A stretch of DNA of 58,960 bases, from NCBI GenBank assembly GCA_012523365.1, contig JAAYIQ010000081.1, positions 1-58,960 on the forward strand. Direction: 5' to 3'. Shown here one piece after another: positions 27,799-35,869 of this stretch. This stretch comes from Clostridiaceae bacterium (GTDB lineage Bacteria > Bacillota > Clostridia > Saccharofermentanales > Saccharofermentanaceae). The notes beneath the pieces were generated by a model. The model saw nothing but the letters and a program-made list of their open reading frames with translations, was not told the origin of the DNA and did no database searches. Each line of letters begins with the position of its first letter. The stretch's first letter is position 1. Made by a program: the position numbers and the translations under genes.

Positions 27799-28341
27799 TT
27801 GGAAGAAACAAAGCAGAAGAAAAAAGGAATTCGCTGGCTTTATCTGCTCCTTTCCATTGTGCTCTGGGCGATGGTTCTCGCTTGGATGTGGGTCATCTTT
27901 GCACTGTCTTCCGAAACAGGTTTTGCATCTTCCAGCAGAAGTGATGTAATGATCCGCTTTCTGGATCAGAATTTCGGATTGGAAGTATCAGTTTTATTTA
28001 TTCGAAAAGCCGCTCACTTTTTTGAGTACGCATTGTTAACCTCGCTTGCTTTTTTTGCGTTCGCGGCAACTTCACGTGTGTCTGAGAACAACCCGTTGGT
28101 TGAAATACCCGTATCGGAGATGAAATCATCGTTTCAGACCAACGCGATGCTGTCGATTTGGATTACGGTCTTATACGCGGTGCTCGACGAGTACCATCAA
28201 ATATTCGTTTTGGGCAGAAAAGCACGTATAACCGATGTGTTAATCGATATCCTCGGCGGAGTGTTTGTCCTCGTATTTTTGAGAATTATCGTCGCGTTGA
28301 TGCTTATTAACAAAAAAAGATCGGAGTGCTCCGATCTTTAG
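27799..28341 (+). CDS. VanZ family membrane protein
   Basis: 180 residues with four membrane helices (about 14-38, 62-82, 112-128 and 148-172). The VanZ pattern is visible: RKAAHFFEYALLT and the second half VLDEYHQIFVLGRKARITDVLIDILGG, matching DEYHQ-x-x-x-x-GR-x-x-x-x-D. VanZ-like proteins occur beside glycopeptide resistance genes, but most members, as here, have no resistance neighbours and unknown roles. The start is a TTG at 27799, six bases after AAGGAG. The final residues KKRSECSDL and the stop are built from the terminator hairpin, so the C-terminus may be partly fortuitous. Confidence 0.85.
   Translation: MEETKQKKKGIRWLYLLLSIVLWAMVLAWMWVIFALSSETGFASSSRSDVMIRFLDQNFGLEVSVLFIRKAAHFFEYALLTSLAFFAFAATSRVSENNPLVEIPVSEMKSSFQTNAMLSIWITVLYAVLDEYHQIFVLGRKARITDVLIDILGGVFVLVFLRIIVALMLINKKRSECSDL
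28312..28340. terminator. Bidirectional terminator between the VanZ and DUF3048 genes
   Basis: Perfect stem AAGATCGGAG (28317-28326) and CTCCGATCTT (28329-28338). Seven A precede the left arm, giving a T-run for minus-strand transcripts, and only TTTA follows the right arm. It therefore works best for the minus-strand DUF3048 gene, which ends 35 bases away. On the plus strand it overlaps the VanZ stop codon. Confidence 0.8.
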
Positions 28342-28373
28342 TGTCTATATTCTGTATTTGATGATTGCAAAGA

Positions 28374-29582
28374 TTATTCCCATGTAGTTTGAGTCGACCT
28401 TGATCTTCGGACGATATTGATATAGCTTTTCCCGACATTGACTTCGACCGGATTTCCTTCTTTGTCGAAAACTTCGATCAGGTTGTTCGGTGTATCTTTT
28501 TTCCAGGTGATTTCGATCAATTTGCCTTCGGATACATAAAACCCGGCTCCGCCTTCGTTCAAATACGCGTCGATCGTGGAATCACCGTGCGGCTCGATTC
28601 GGGCGAATAAAACAAAGACATTCTTGACATAAATCATTTCCTGAGTCAGCTCATCAATCTGAGCTTTCCCGTTGTATTGATATTTCCCGTACATTGCGAT
28701 CTCTTTGTCGTAAATAAAATTCGAATCCTTATTGGTCAGCGAAAAGAAAATATTCAGATCCGTACATGTCTGGCCGTTCGCCAGTGAGGGAGATGGAGAT
28801 TCGACAAAATGGAAAAGAACCGGCGTTTCGCCATTCATATCAAATCCTTTGTATTCAATGGCACCCAAAAGAAGTTTTCCGTTGGTAACGGCAGTATGCT
28901 CTATCGCTCTTTTGCTTTTCCAGTTATCATCGCGGTAGAAAAAAAGATTGGAAGGCAGTGTGATGTCTCCCTTTACGGAATGGCCGGAACTTGCACACAT
29001 TGCATTTCCGTCAATATCTTGAATGCCGTACTGCTTGAGTTCGCTGGGAACGCGAGCGTTCGATCCGAAATGAATAAACAGGGAATTGGTCCCCGCGGCC
29101 AGATGAGAAGAAACAACGCGGGCACTTCGAATCGAACCGATTTCCGGCACAGAAGACACATCAGCGAATAAGGCCAACAGACGCGTCTGCCCGCCTTCCG
29201 TCTCGTACTCGTAAATAACATCAGCCTTGTGAAGACCACGTTGAGGAATGGAGGCAATGTGATTATTAACAACAATAGCAACGGACCGCATACCGGCGTT
29301 CTCCGGATCCATATCCGCGATCCCGGTAAACGGATTTAATAGAAATCCGGTTGATGAAGAAGTGGTTGCGGCAGGCTCGGTTTCAATTGGTTCGGTAACC
29401 GGAATAACTGTCTCGGTCGGTGTAGCGGTGGTGACCGGTACGGTCGTCGCGGGAACAAAGGGAGTTGTTTCAGCGGATTTTCCGGAGCATGCGGAAACCG
29501 GACCAATCACAATACACATCGCGATGAACATTGTTATGAAACGAATTTTCGACAGGCGGGAAGAAGGGTTGATGGAAGTCAT
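28374..29582 (-). CDS. DUF3048 domain-containing lipoprotein (YerB-like)
   Basis: 402 residues. The N-terminus is basic and hydrophobic with a lipobox ending VSAC near residue 32, so it should be lipid-anchored outside the membrane. A Thr/Pro-rich linker (about 38-75) leads into the family domain. Landmarks include LNPFTGIAD, RSVAIVVNNHIASIPQRGL, DVIYEYETEGGQTRLLAL, GSIRSAR and HFGSN in the first half. The second half has YKGFD, YGKYQYNGK and the Trp-rich ITWKKDTPNN tail. The role is unknown; relatives are extracytoplasmic. It has its own promoter, diverging from the LCP gene. Confidence 0.88.
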   Translation of the reverse strand: MTSINPSSRLSKIRFITMFIAMCIVIGPVSACSGKSAETTPFVPATTVPVTTATPTETVIPVTEPIETEPAATTSSSTGFLLNPFTGIADMDPENAGMRSVAIVVNNHIASIPQRGLHKADVIYEYETEGGQTRLLALFADVSSVPEIGSIRSARVVSSHLAAGTNSLFIHFGSNARVPSELKQYGIQDIDGNAMCASSGHSVKGDITLPSNLFFYRDDNWKSKRAIEHTAVTNGKLLLGAIEYKGFDMNGETPVLFHFVESPSPSLANGQTCTDLNIFFSLTNKDSNFIYDKEIAMYGKYQYNGKAQIDELTQEMIYVKNVFVLFARIEPHGDSTIDAYLNEGGAGFYVSEGKLIEITWKKDTPNNLIEVFDKEGNPVEVNVGKSYINIVRRSRSTQTTWE

Positions 29583-29622
29583 ATTTCACCTCGTTTGCGG
29601 GTTTTTTGTGATTATATTGGTC

Positions 29623-29631
29623 ATTCTATCA
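29623..29631 (-). promoter_or_regulatory. Extended -10 promoter of the DUF3048 gene (TGA-TAGAAT)
   Basis: On the minus strand TGATAGAAT (29631-29623) is an extended -10, about 40 bases before the ATG at 29582. The -35 (TTTGTT, 16 bases upstream) is poor. Confidence 0.45.
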
Positions 29632-29675
29632 CACGTTCGGGCAAAACAAACCACAAATCCTTGTGATCGTATTGA

Positions 29676-29704
29676 TTGTTATTTCTTGAAAAATCGGCTA
29701 TCAT
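29676..29704 (+). promoter_or_regulatory. Promoter of the LCP gene (TTGTTA-17-TATCAT)
   Basis: A -35 TTGTTA (29676-29681) and a -10 TATCAT (29699-29704) are 17 bases apart, giving a leader of about 28 bases to the TTG start at 29740. Confidence 0.5.
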
Positions 29705-29739
29705 AACGTCGAATCTTCAAATTTGATGAGGTAATGCTC

Positions 29740-30909
29740 TTGAATAACTCCAGATACTCCGCGGATTCGACTGTTATCCGACGGGTCACAAATTCCGGGA
29801 ACGGATTGAATCGACATGCGGACGGATATGGTCGGAAATCACCCGTTAAAAAGAAACGGAGACTCCTTTTGAAGTCTCTTGTGTTCCTGCTGTCTGCAAT
29901 ACTGGGTTTCGGTACGGGTGTCGTCATCTATATGTATCAGATCGTTGGAAGCGTACAGTATGTAATTACTCCGTTTGTGAATCCGGAGAAATATGAGCCG
30001 GTCGACATCGAGAATCTGGACGCAATCAATCTGGAGGGGAATACTCAGTCCGCATGGATCGAAGGCGGCCATACACGTGTATATGTTGATCCCGATTTTC
30101 CGATCAAGAAGGTTCGCCAAAAGGATAAGAATGTTGAAAACATTCTTGTTTTCGGCATCGATTCCAGAGGATCGCATGATATTGTTTGTCGAGCAGATGC
30201 GATTATGGTCGTATCTTTGGATCAAAGGAGCAAAGCGATTAGAATTACTTCCCTGATGAGAGACTGTTCGGTCCATATTGACGGAAGAAGCGAGCCGGAT
30301 AAGCTCGGGCACGCTTATGCTTACGGGGGTGTAGGCCTTTTAATTAATACGATAAACGATAATTTCGGACTTGATATCAGCAGGTTTGTGATGCTCGATT
30401 TTCACAGCTCGTCCAAGATAATCGATATAGTCGGCGGCGTTGAAATCAATGTTAAAAGTGGTGAGGTTAAGTATGCAAACATCACCATTAAAGAACACAA
30501 CGAGTTGTTCGGAACCAACGTTCCTTATCTGACACACGAAGGAAACCAGTTGCTGTCGGGTCCTCAGGCAATCGGCTGGGCTCGTATCCGCTATTTGGAT
30601 TCCGACTTTGTCCGAACCGGCAGACAAAGAACCATTGCCACTTCCTTGATGGGCAAAGTATCCGCGATGGATTCAATCGGCCAGTTGGCAATTTTAGAAG
30701 ATATGGCGGGCATGTTCGAAACGAACATGAAGGCTGACGATCTGATGCGCGTCGGAATAACCGGGGTCGGAATTGTGAGCGATATTCGGCAATACCGTGT
30801 GCCGGCAGATGGTATGTTTACCACTCAACCCTCACCATGGAAGATGATATTGGATTGGGAAAAGCAGATTCCTGAATTGCACGGATTTATTTGGGGAGAA
30901 GAAAAATGA
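29740..30909 (+). CDS. LytR-CpsA-Psr (LCP) family glycopolymer ligase
   Basis: 389 residues. LCP enzymes move polyprenyl-phosphate-linked glycopolymers, such as teichoic acid or capsule, onto peptidoglycan outside the cell. A basic start and one membrane helix (near 45-68) precede the catalytic domain. Landmarks are ILVFGIDSRGSHDIVCRAD, the pyrophosphate-binding Arg and Asp segment ITSLMRDCSVHIDG, LGHAYAYGGVGLLINTIN, IVGGVEI and the late RIRYLDSDFVRTGRQRT. I chose the TTG at 29740 because GAGG lies eight bases before it. The ATG at 29734 would place that site only two bases away. The next gene overlaps its stop (ATGA). Confidence 0.93.
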   Translation: MNNSRYSADSTVIRRVTNSGNGLNRHADGYGRKSPVKKKRRLLLKSLVFLLSAILGFGTGVVIYMYQIVGSVQYVITPFVNPEKYEPVDIENLDAINLEGNTQSAWIEGGHTRVYVDPDFPIKKVRQKDKNVENILVFGIDSRGSHDIVCRADAIMVVSLDQRSKAIRITSLMRDCSVHIDGRSEPDKLGHAYAYGGVGLLINTINDNFGLDISRFVMLDFHSSSKIIDIVGGVEINVKSGEVKYANITIKEHNELFGTNVPYLTHEGNQLLSGPQAIGWARIRYLDSDFVRTGRQRTIATSLMGKVSAMDSIGQLAILEDMAGMFETNMKADDLMRVGITGVGIVSDIRQYRVPADGMFTTQPSPWKMILDWEKQIPELHGFIWGEEK

Positions 30910-32594
30910 TAACGACCCGATTTTCGATCGCATGCGAAACCAATAAGATGCCCGGTCTTCCGCAGGAGAATGTTTTTTTCCAAGGAGCCTATCGCAGGCC
31001 GGACGAATATCTTAAAGCATACGCACGCGCGTCAGAATCCCGGGATCCTTTTCAGGTTTACGCGATCTTCTCGGCACAAGGGAAAGATGAGGTGGCCGCC
31101 GCCGCGCTCCAAAGAGTGATGAAAGCTTTCGGCGAGCGGGTCGCGAAGGAAAAGGCGACTCCCATTACGAATTTTGAGATTTTAACCACTCAAGTGGTGA
31201 GCGAGTTGAATGATTTAGTTTGCGATATATCTCTTTCCGGGCAGGGAACTCCGCTTCGCATTTCGGTGACCGCTCTTTTCATTCAAAAAAACACACTCAA
31301 TTTGTTTCATCTGGGGAATACGCGTGCATTATTACTGAACGGGAATCGCATTTCGCGACTCACCGAAGATCAAACGGTGACACGTAAATACATAAAAGAC
31401 GGAATTATTTCTCCGGCGGATGAACATAATCATCCGGAACGGAACGTATTGACGCAATATCTAGGTAAATTCGAAGCGGAAGGACCCGTGTCACCGGAAA
31501 AAAGAATGGGTATCAAGCTTTCTGCGGGTGATGAGATCTATCTTGTCGGTGCGGGCGTGTCTCGTTATGTTCCGGAATCCGTGTTTGCCGTGATTGCGGG
31601 TCGAAGTTCCCGACCCGAAACAAAATCGTCAGACTTGATCAAGGCAGCAAAAGGAGCAGGGGCAAAAGGAGGCATATCCGCTTCCGTCATCCGGGTAGTC
31701 GGTGTTCAAACCGATTCTCCCGTCCCCGTTATCGTTCCGACGACAATGGTTCCCGCACATACGAGTCCGACCCGATCCCCAAACGGTATAAGTCAGCCGG
31801 TATCCGATCAGTTGCTTGAAAAGGCCAGGTCCGAGGATTCATTCTCTGACTATACTTCCGCACAGGAGACAAGCGAAGGCGAAAATGATGAAAACAGAGG
31901 TGTCTCAAAAATGAAGAAGCAGACGATCTGGAAGAAACGCCTTGGCGTGATCCTTTTACCGGTAATTCTATTTGTCATCTTTGTGTTTATCGGGTACTTT
32001 TCTATGACCGCGATCCTGCATTTCAGAAAGGCAGGCATAAATCCGGAAGATAATAACATCGGCACAGTTGACCCGAGCCAGATTCAAAACAAAGTGATGT
32101 ATGCCATAGCGGATCAACTTTCCGTTTTCACGGAAGATAACCTTGAAAGTAATGTGGTCTATTATCTCAAACGCGGAGAATCTGTAAGAATCATTGAAAC
32201 GGGAAACTCCTTTTCGAAAATCGAGACCATCAGCGGAATCTCCGGATATGTGCTGTCAGCGATGTTATCCGAAACCGATCCGACGATCGGTGAAGAAATC
32301 ATTGAGATGTCCTCAGATCCCACACCAATACCGGAATTCACTACATTGCCTGTTGAAACTGTTCCGACTACGACTGTTGAAATGACGGAGACATTATCGA
32401 CTACGACAGCGGAATCAACGGAACCGACGGAATCAACAGAACCGACGGAATCAACAGAACCGACGGAGTCAACGGAGCCGACGGAGTCAACGGAGCCGAC
32501 GGAGTCAACGGAGCCGACGGAGACTTCTGAAACAACACAAGAAACAACACAGGAAACAACACAAGAACCAACACAGGAAACAACGTCCGTGTAG
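30906..32594 (+). CDS. Transmembrane PP2C-like protein without metal ligands, SH3-like outside domain and TES/P repeat tail
   Basis: 562 residues. Residues 1-265 have the PP2C layout, but metal-binding motifs are changed: the position of DGMGG reads S56-A-Q-G-K60, GDSR reads GNTR (137-140) and the SDG-type motif reads GAG (215-217). Flanking features such as ISRLTEDQTVTRKYIKDG and NVLTQYLG fit PP2C. A linker (268-340) and KKRLGV-type basic flank lead to one membrane helix (346-373), so the PP2C-like part lies inside. An SH3-like domain (about 400-460) with YYLKRGESVRIIE and SGYVLSAML follows outside. The tail has six ESTEPT and five ETTQ-like units. It is probably a pseudophosphatase sensor. 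It overlaps the LCP gene, suggesting a shared envelope role. Confidence 0.75.
   Translation: MITTRFSIACETNKMPGLPQENVFFQGAYRRPDEYLKAYARASESRDPFQVYAIFSAQGKDEVAAAALQRVMKAFGERVAKEKATPITNFEILTTQVVSELNDLVCDISLSGQGTPLRISVTALFIQKNTLNLFHLGNTRALLLNGNRISRLTEDQTVTRKYIKDGIISPADEHNHPERNVLTQYLGKFEAEGPVSPEKRMGIKLSAGDEIYLVGAGVSRYVPESVFAVIAGRSSRPETKSSDLIKAAKGAGAKGGISASVIRVVGVQTDSPVPVIVPTTMVPAHTSPTRSPNGISQPVSDQLLEKARSEDSFSDYTSAQETSEGENDENRGVSKMKKQTIWKKRLGVILLPVILFVIFVFIGYFSMTAILHFRKAGINPEDNNIGTVDPSQIQNKVMYAIADQLSVFTEDNLESNVVYYLKRGESVRIIETGNSFSKIETISGISGYVLSAMLSETDPTIGEEIIEMSSDPTPIPEFTTLPVETVPTTTVEMTETLSTTTAESTEPTESTEPTESTEPTESTEPTESTEPTESTEPTETSETTQETTQETTQEPTQETTSV
32412..32519 (+). repeat. Six in-frame 18-bp tandem repeats encoding ESTEPT
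   Basis: Six units. The last three are identical; the first three differ by silent G/A changes (gaa for gag, aca for acg). Recent slippage is likely at the identical end. Each change of one unit keeps the frame and alters only the length of the outside tail. Confidence 0.9.
32529..32576 (+). repeat. Four in-frame 12-bp repeats encoding ETTQ/EPTQ
   Basis: Four units of 12 bases (encoding ETTQ, ETTQ, ETTQ, EPTQ) directly after the ESTEPT array. They extend the Thr/Glu-rich tail of the PP2C-like protein to its C-terminus. Confidence 0.85.
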
Positions 32595-32599
32595 TTGAC

Positions 32600-32657
32600 T
32601 GATCCTCCGATAGCATATTCGGCATTTCGATCTCCGTCAGGAGACAGGGATGGATCA
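32600..32657 (+). ncRNA. Possible three-way-junction RNA element in the 3' untranslated region
   Basis: Outer helix TGATCC (32600-32605) with GGATCA (32652-32657), hairpin CCGA/TCGG (32607-32622) and hairpin TCTCC-gtca-GGAGA (32631-32644). It lies six bases after the PP2C-like stop. No T-run follows directly. It does not match a riboswitch family I know; a chance fold is possible. Confidence 0.25.
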
Positions 32658-32788
32658 CAAATTTATACGGCAGATAAGAATAACGCCCGACCGGTAATGA
32701 TCCGCACCCATCAAAGCAGGACTTCTCGTCCGATTTTGGGGTGAACATCTTTTCCGAACGGGCGTTTCGCAATTTGTCAAAGCATGAA

Positions 32789-34144
32789 TTACTTCATGAA
32801 AAACTCGTTATACAAGATCCGCACAGCATAGTTACAATATTCCTCCCGAATTCCGAACATTACGGATATTTCGGACGCACCTTGGTTAATGATCTCAAGG
32901 TTGATGCCCGCTTTGGACAAGGCTTGGGCCGCCCGAGCCGTTGTTCCGACCGTATTGGCCATTGCCTCGCCGACGATCATAACGATCGCGAGCTTTCTGG
33001 TTACCGAAACATCGTCCACATTCAGATCCTTCTTAACACGCTCGACGATTAACCTTTCTTTCTCGGCGGTAAAATCGGCGGTACGCAGAACAATGGATAC
33101 GGAATCAATTCCGGACGGCATGTGCTCGATTGAAAGTCCTTCATCCGCAATGATACCCAAAACCTTCATCGCGAAACCGACCTCGCGGTTCATGAGGTAT
33201 TTTTTTATGTTGAGGGTGCAGAAACCATTTGCACCGGCAATTCCGGTGATCAATGAGTCATACACCGATCTCTTCGCAACAATATAAGTTCCTTCTTTTG
33301 ATGGGTTGTTGGTATTTCTCACATGGACGGGTATTCCTTTGCGGTAAGCAGGATACAGTGCCTCCTCATGAAGCACGGCAAAACCGGCATAGGCCAACTC
33401 GCGCATTTCCGCATAGGTGATTTCATGAACGGGAAAAGGACTCGTGACAAGCTTTGGATTAACGGCATAAACGCAATCCACATCCGTCCAGTTCTCATAG
33501 ACTTTTGCATCCACCGCCGCAGCGAGAATCGAGCCGGTTACGTCCGACCCGCCGCGGGTAAAAGTAATGATATCGCCTTCAAGGGAGTATCCGTAGAAAC
33601 CGGGGAATACACATATGCCTTCGATGTTTTTCAGCGCGGAAAGATGATCGTATGATTCCTCCAGAACCGAAACGCGTCCCAGGGAAGAAGACAACAATAA
33701 CCCGAATTCTTTCGGTTCGCAAAAAGTGGCTTTCACACCGATCCGATTCAGGTAGGCGGCTACGATTCGGGCACAGCAATGCTCACCGAGAGATTTAACG
33801 GCGTCCAAGTAGCGATCCTGATTCTCGCACACTGGAGAAATGGTATCGGTAATGTGACTTTTGATTACCGGAAGGACTTCTTCGATGTGAAGCGCAACAG
33901 CGATGTCGGAAAAACGGTCAAGGATTTTGACAAAAAACACGTCTCCGTCCGCGCCGGAAAGACGTTCACGCGCAAGCGAAATGAGCAAGTCGGTTACTTT
34001 GATATCATTCGCCATCCGAACGCCAGGCGCGGAGACGACGATAATCTTACGATCGGCGTTGCCGATAATGATATCGCATACCTTCTTGATTTGCGAAGCG
34101 TCTGATAATGAGGAACCGCCAAATTTAGAAACAATCATATTCAT
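32789..34144 (-). CDS. lysC: Aspartate kinase
   Basis: 451 residues. It phosphorylates aspartate, the first step to lysine, threonine and methionine. The kinase motif MIVSKFGGSSLSDASQI is at the N-terminus. FPGFYGYSLEGDIITFTRGGSDVTGS (near 200) is the ATP/substrate loop, and NWTDVDCVYAVNP follows. Two C-terminal ACT domains (near 305-450) carry feedback control; SIEHMPSGIDSVSIVL is the typical first one. I place the start at the ATG at 34144. An in-frame ATG at 34180 precedes an internal GGAGGAAGG and sits 9 bases from a -10, so it could be leaderless. Family members begin near MNMIVSKFGG. Confidence 0.93.
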   Translation of the reverse strand: MNMIVSKFGGSSLSDASQIKKVCDIIIGNADRKIIVVSAPGVRMANDIKVTDLLISLARERLSGADGDVFFVKILDRFSDIAVALHIEEVLPVIKSHITDTISPVCENQDRYLDAVKSLGEHCCARIVAAYLNRIGVKATFCEPKEFGLLLSSSLGRVSVLEESYDHLSALKNIEGICVFPGFYGYSLEGDIITFTRGGSDVTGSILAAAVDAKVYENWTDVDCVYAVNPKLVTSPFPVHEITYAEMRELAYAGFAVLHEEALYPAYRKGIPVHVRNTNNPSKEGTYIVAKRSVYDSLITGIAGANGFCTLNIKKYLMNREVGFAMKVLGIIADEGLSIEHMPSGIDSVSIVLRTADFTAEKERLIVERVKKDLNVDDVSVTRKLAIVMIVGEAMANTVGTTARAAQALSKAGINLEIINQGASEISVMFGIREEYCNYAVRILYNEFFMK

Positions 34145-34189
34145 ATGTTCAGGAAAACCTGTTCCTTCCTCCAATTTCATAGTGAGTCA

Positions 34190-34218
34190 ATTATAAAGAC
34201 ACGCCGTGCATTATTCAA
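34190..34218 (-). promoter_or_regulatory. Promoter of the aspartate kinase gene (TTGAAT-17-TATAAT)
   Basis: On the minus strand TTGAAT (34218-34213), a 17-base spacer and a perfect TATAAT (34195-34190). Transcription should start about 34184-34181, next to the ATG at 34180. A leader to the ATG at 34144 would be near 38 bases and contains GGAGGAAGG. Confidence 0.75.
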
Positions 34219-34239
34219 GAAAAACCGCTGATTCATGAT

Positions 34240-34268
34240 TTGCTTTTCGTTGATATTCCGTGTATTCT
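34240..34268 (+). promoter_or_regulatory. Promoter of yqeG (TTGCTT-17-TATTCT)
   Basis: A -35 TTGCTT (34240-34245), 17-base spacer and -10 TATTCT (34263-34268), about 32 bases before the ATG at 34301. Confidence 0.55.
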
Positions 34269-34300
34269 CGTGGATGAAACACGTAAAGGGGATATTTTAC

Positions 34301-34801
34301 ATGCTTTTTTGTTTTCGAAACCTGAAACCGGATCAAGTGACCGGGCTCATCTCCGAGTTCCCCCTCGGGGATCTTCGCAATTTGGGATATCGGTTCGCTC
34401 TTCTCGATTTGGACAATACGATTGCGCCGGACCGTGCCGATCATCCTACCGACTATTCCCGAGAGGTGATCGGTCTGCTGAGTGACGCCGGCTTTCTTTC
34501 TTGTTTGGTGTCTAACGCGAAGTCGTCCCGCTCTTCGGAATTTGCGCAGGCGCTCGGTATTCCGTATGTAAATTACGCAGGAAAACCATCTCCGAGGGGT
34601 GTTATAAAGGCGATGAAAATGTTGGGAGCATCCGCCGAGAACACCGTTCTTTTCGGCGATCAGATTTTTACGGATATTTTAGCCGCCAATCGAGCGGGTA
34701 TCTACTCCGTTCTCGTGAAACCGTACTCGAAAAGAGAGATATTTTACGTTCGGCTGAAGCGTTTTTTTGAGTATATCGTCAGAAAAATCTGTCGTTTCTG
34801 A
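34301..34801 (+). CDS. yqeG: YqeG family HAD-IIIA phosphatase
   Basis: 166 residues from the ATG at 34301, eight bases after AAGGGGA. Longer in-frame starts at 34235 and 34274 lack a ribosome binding site and lie on or before the promoter. The HAD motif I DLDNTIAPD (near 37-45) has both catalytic Asp. Motif II Ser/Asn is in CLVSNAKSS, and motifs III/IV are in GKPSPRGVIKAM and FGDQIFTDILAANRAG. Substrate unknown; YqeG of Bacillus sits near the yqeH GTPase genes, which are absent here. Confidence 0.9.
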   Translation: MLFCFRNLKPDQVTGLISEFPLGDLRNLGYRFALLDLDNTIAPDRADHPTDYSREVIGLLSDAGFLSCLVSNAKSSRSSEFAQALGIPYVNYAGKPSPRGVIKAMKMLGASAENTVLFGDQIFTDILAANRAGIYSVLVKPYSKREIFYVRLKRFFEYIVRKICRF

Positions 34802-34809
34802 TCAATGTA

Positions 34810-34838
34810 TTGCGCAGAGTACGACGGTCAAGTAAAAT
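34810..34838 (+). promoter_or_regulatory. Promoter of efp (TTGCGC-17-TAAAAT)
   Basis: A -35 TTGCGC (34810-34815), 17-base spacer and -10 TAAAAT (34833-34838), about 60 bases before the efp ATG. It probably drives the long efp-asp23-nusB-xseA-dxs block. Confidence 0.6.
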
Positions 34839-34900
34839 TTTAGGGAACAAATGAAGAGAATAGAATCGAACAGTTTCCGATGAGAACGAGAGGGGTACCT

Positions 34901-35458
34901 ATGATTAGTGCAGGAGATTTCAGAAACGGACTGAACTTTGAAATGGAAGGCCAAGTCTATCAGGTGGTCGAGTTTCAACATGTCAAACCCGGTAAGGGGT
35001 CGGCATTTGTCCGCACCAAATACAAGAACGTGAAGACCGGCGCGGTTGTCGAACGTTCATTTAACCCCAATGAGAAGTTTGAGCAGGCACAGCTCGACAG
35101 AAACGATATGCTGTATATTTATTCCGACGGTGAGTTGTATTATTTCATGGATCAGAGTACATATGAGCAACGCCCGATATCCAAGGATGATATCGGTGAC
35201 GGCATCCGTTTCTTGAAGGAAGAAATGATCTGCAAAGTCCTCTCTTATCAAGGCGAAGTCTTCGGGGTTGAGCTTCCGATCGTCGTAGAACTTGAAATTA
35301 CGGAATGCGAACCCGGTGTTAAAGGCGACACAGCAACGAACGCCACAAAGTTGGCTACACTTGAGACCGGTGCAACCGTTAAAGTTCCGCTTTTTGTTAA
35401 TCAGAACGAGATAATCCGAGTAGACACGCGTACGGGCGAATATATTGAGCGCGCATAA
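34901..35458 (+). CDS. efp: Translation elongation factor P
   Basis: 185 residues, standard length. EF-P relieves ribosome stalling at polyproline stretches. The start [17 protein letters not shown] at 34901 matches the family and has GAGGGG nearby; an earlier in-frame ATG at 34880 would add seven residues not seen in the family. The domain-I tip loop is [18 protein letters not shown], with the Lys that is modified in some bacteria. The C-terminal OB domain ends with [12 protein letters not shown]. asp23 follows 30 bases later. Confidence 0.96.
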   Translation: MISAGDFRNGLNFEMEGQVYQVVEFQHVKPGKGSAFVRTKYKNVKTGAVVERSFNPNEKFEQAQLDRNDMLYIYSDGELYYFMDQSTYEQRPISKDDIGDGIRFLKEEMICKVLSYQGEVFGVELPIVVELEITECEPGVKGDTATNATKLATLETGATVKVPLFVNQNEIIRVDTRTGEYIERA

Positions 35459-35488
35459 ACGTGCTTATTTCTCTCGAGAGGCGATGGT

Positions 35489-35869
35489 ATGAGCGAAAAT
35501 AAACCGAGCGAAAGCATTAAGGGCGAGCGCACCATGTCCAAGGGATTTGTTGCGCAATACGCTGCAGAAGCTGCGCTTCAGACCAAAGGTGTGGCACGTC
35601 TCATGCCGTCTCCGGGAGTCGCTCTTAAGGAAACTTTGGGCATTCTCCATGAAGGGAAAGGCGTCAGTGTCATTTTCCATGAGAACGATGACGGTTTTGT
35701 GTCAATCACCGTATACCCGATTATATATTATGGTATGATAATACCTGAAGTTGCTTGGGCAATTCAGGAGCGTGTCAAGGCAGATGTCGAACGCTTTACC
35801 GGCTTAGTGGTGGAAACGGTCGATGTTCATGTTTGTGGGGTTGTGCCCCGGGAGGATATTCAATCTTGA
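35489..35869 (+). CDS. Asp23/Gls24 family envelope stress response protein
   Basis: 126 residues. The Asp23 pattern is visible: GFVAQYAAEAALQTKGVARLMP, followed by VSVIFHENDDGFVSITVYPIIYYG and the C-terminal IPEVAWAIQERVKADVERFTGL. Asp23 proteins line the inner membrane by binding the anchor AmaP, whose gene overlaps the stop here. They are linked to cell-wall stress tolerance. The first 15 residues are polar and outside the conserved domain. Confidence 0.9.
   Translation: MSENKPSESIKGERTMSKGFVAQYAAEAALQTKGVARLMPSPGVALKETLGILHEGKGVSVIFHENDDGFVSITVYPIIYYGMIIPEVAWAIQERVKADVERFTGLVVETVDVHVCGVVPREDIQS

Noticed and set aside
27750-27799. tmRNA (ssrA) gene next to smpB
   Set aside because: Only 48 bases separate smpB and the VanZ gene, too short for tmRNA; no tRNA-like ends seen in flanks.
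32412-32576. CRISPR-like or non-coding repeat array
   Set aside because: Units are 12-18 bases, directly adjacent without spacers and in frame with a membrane protein tail.
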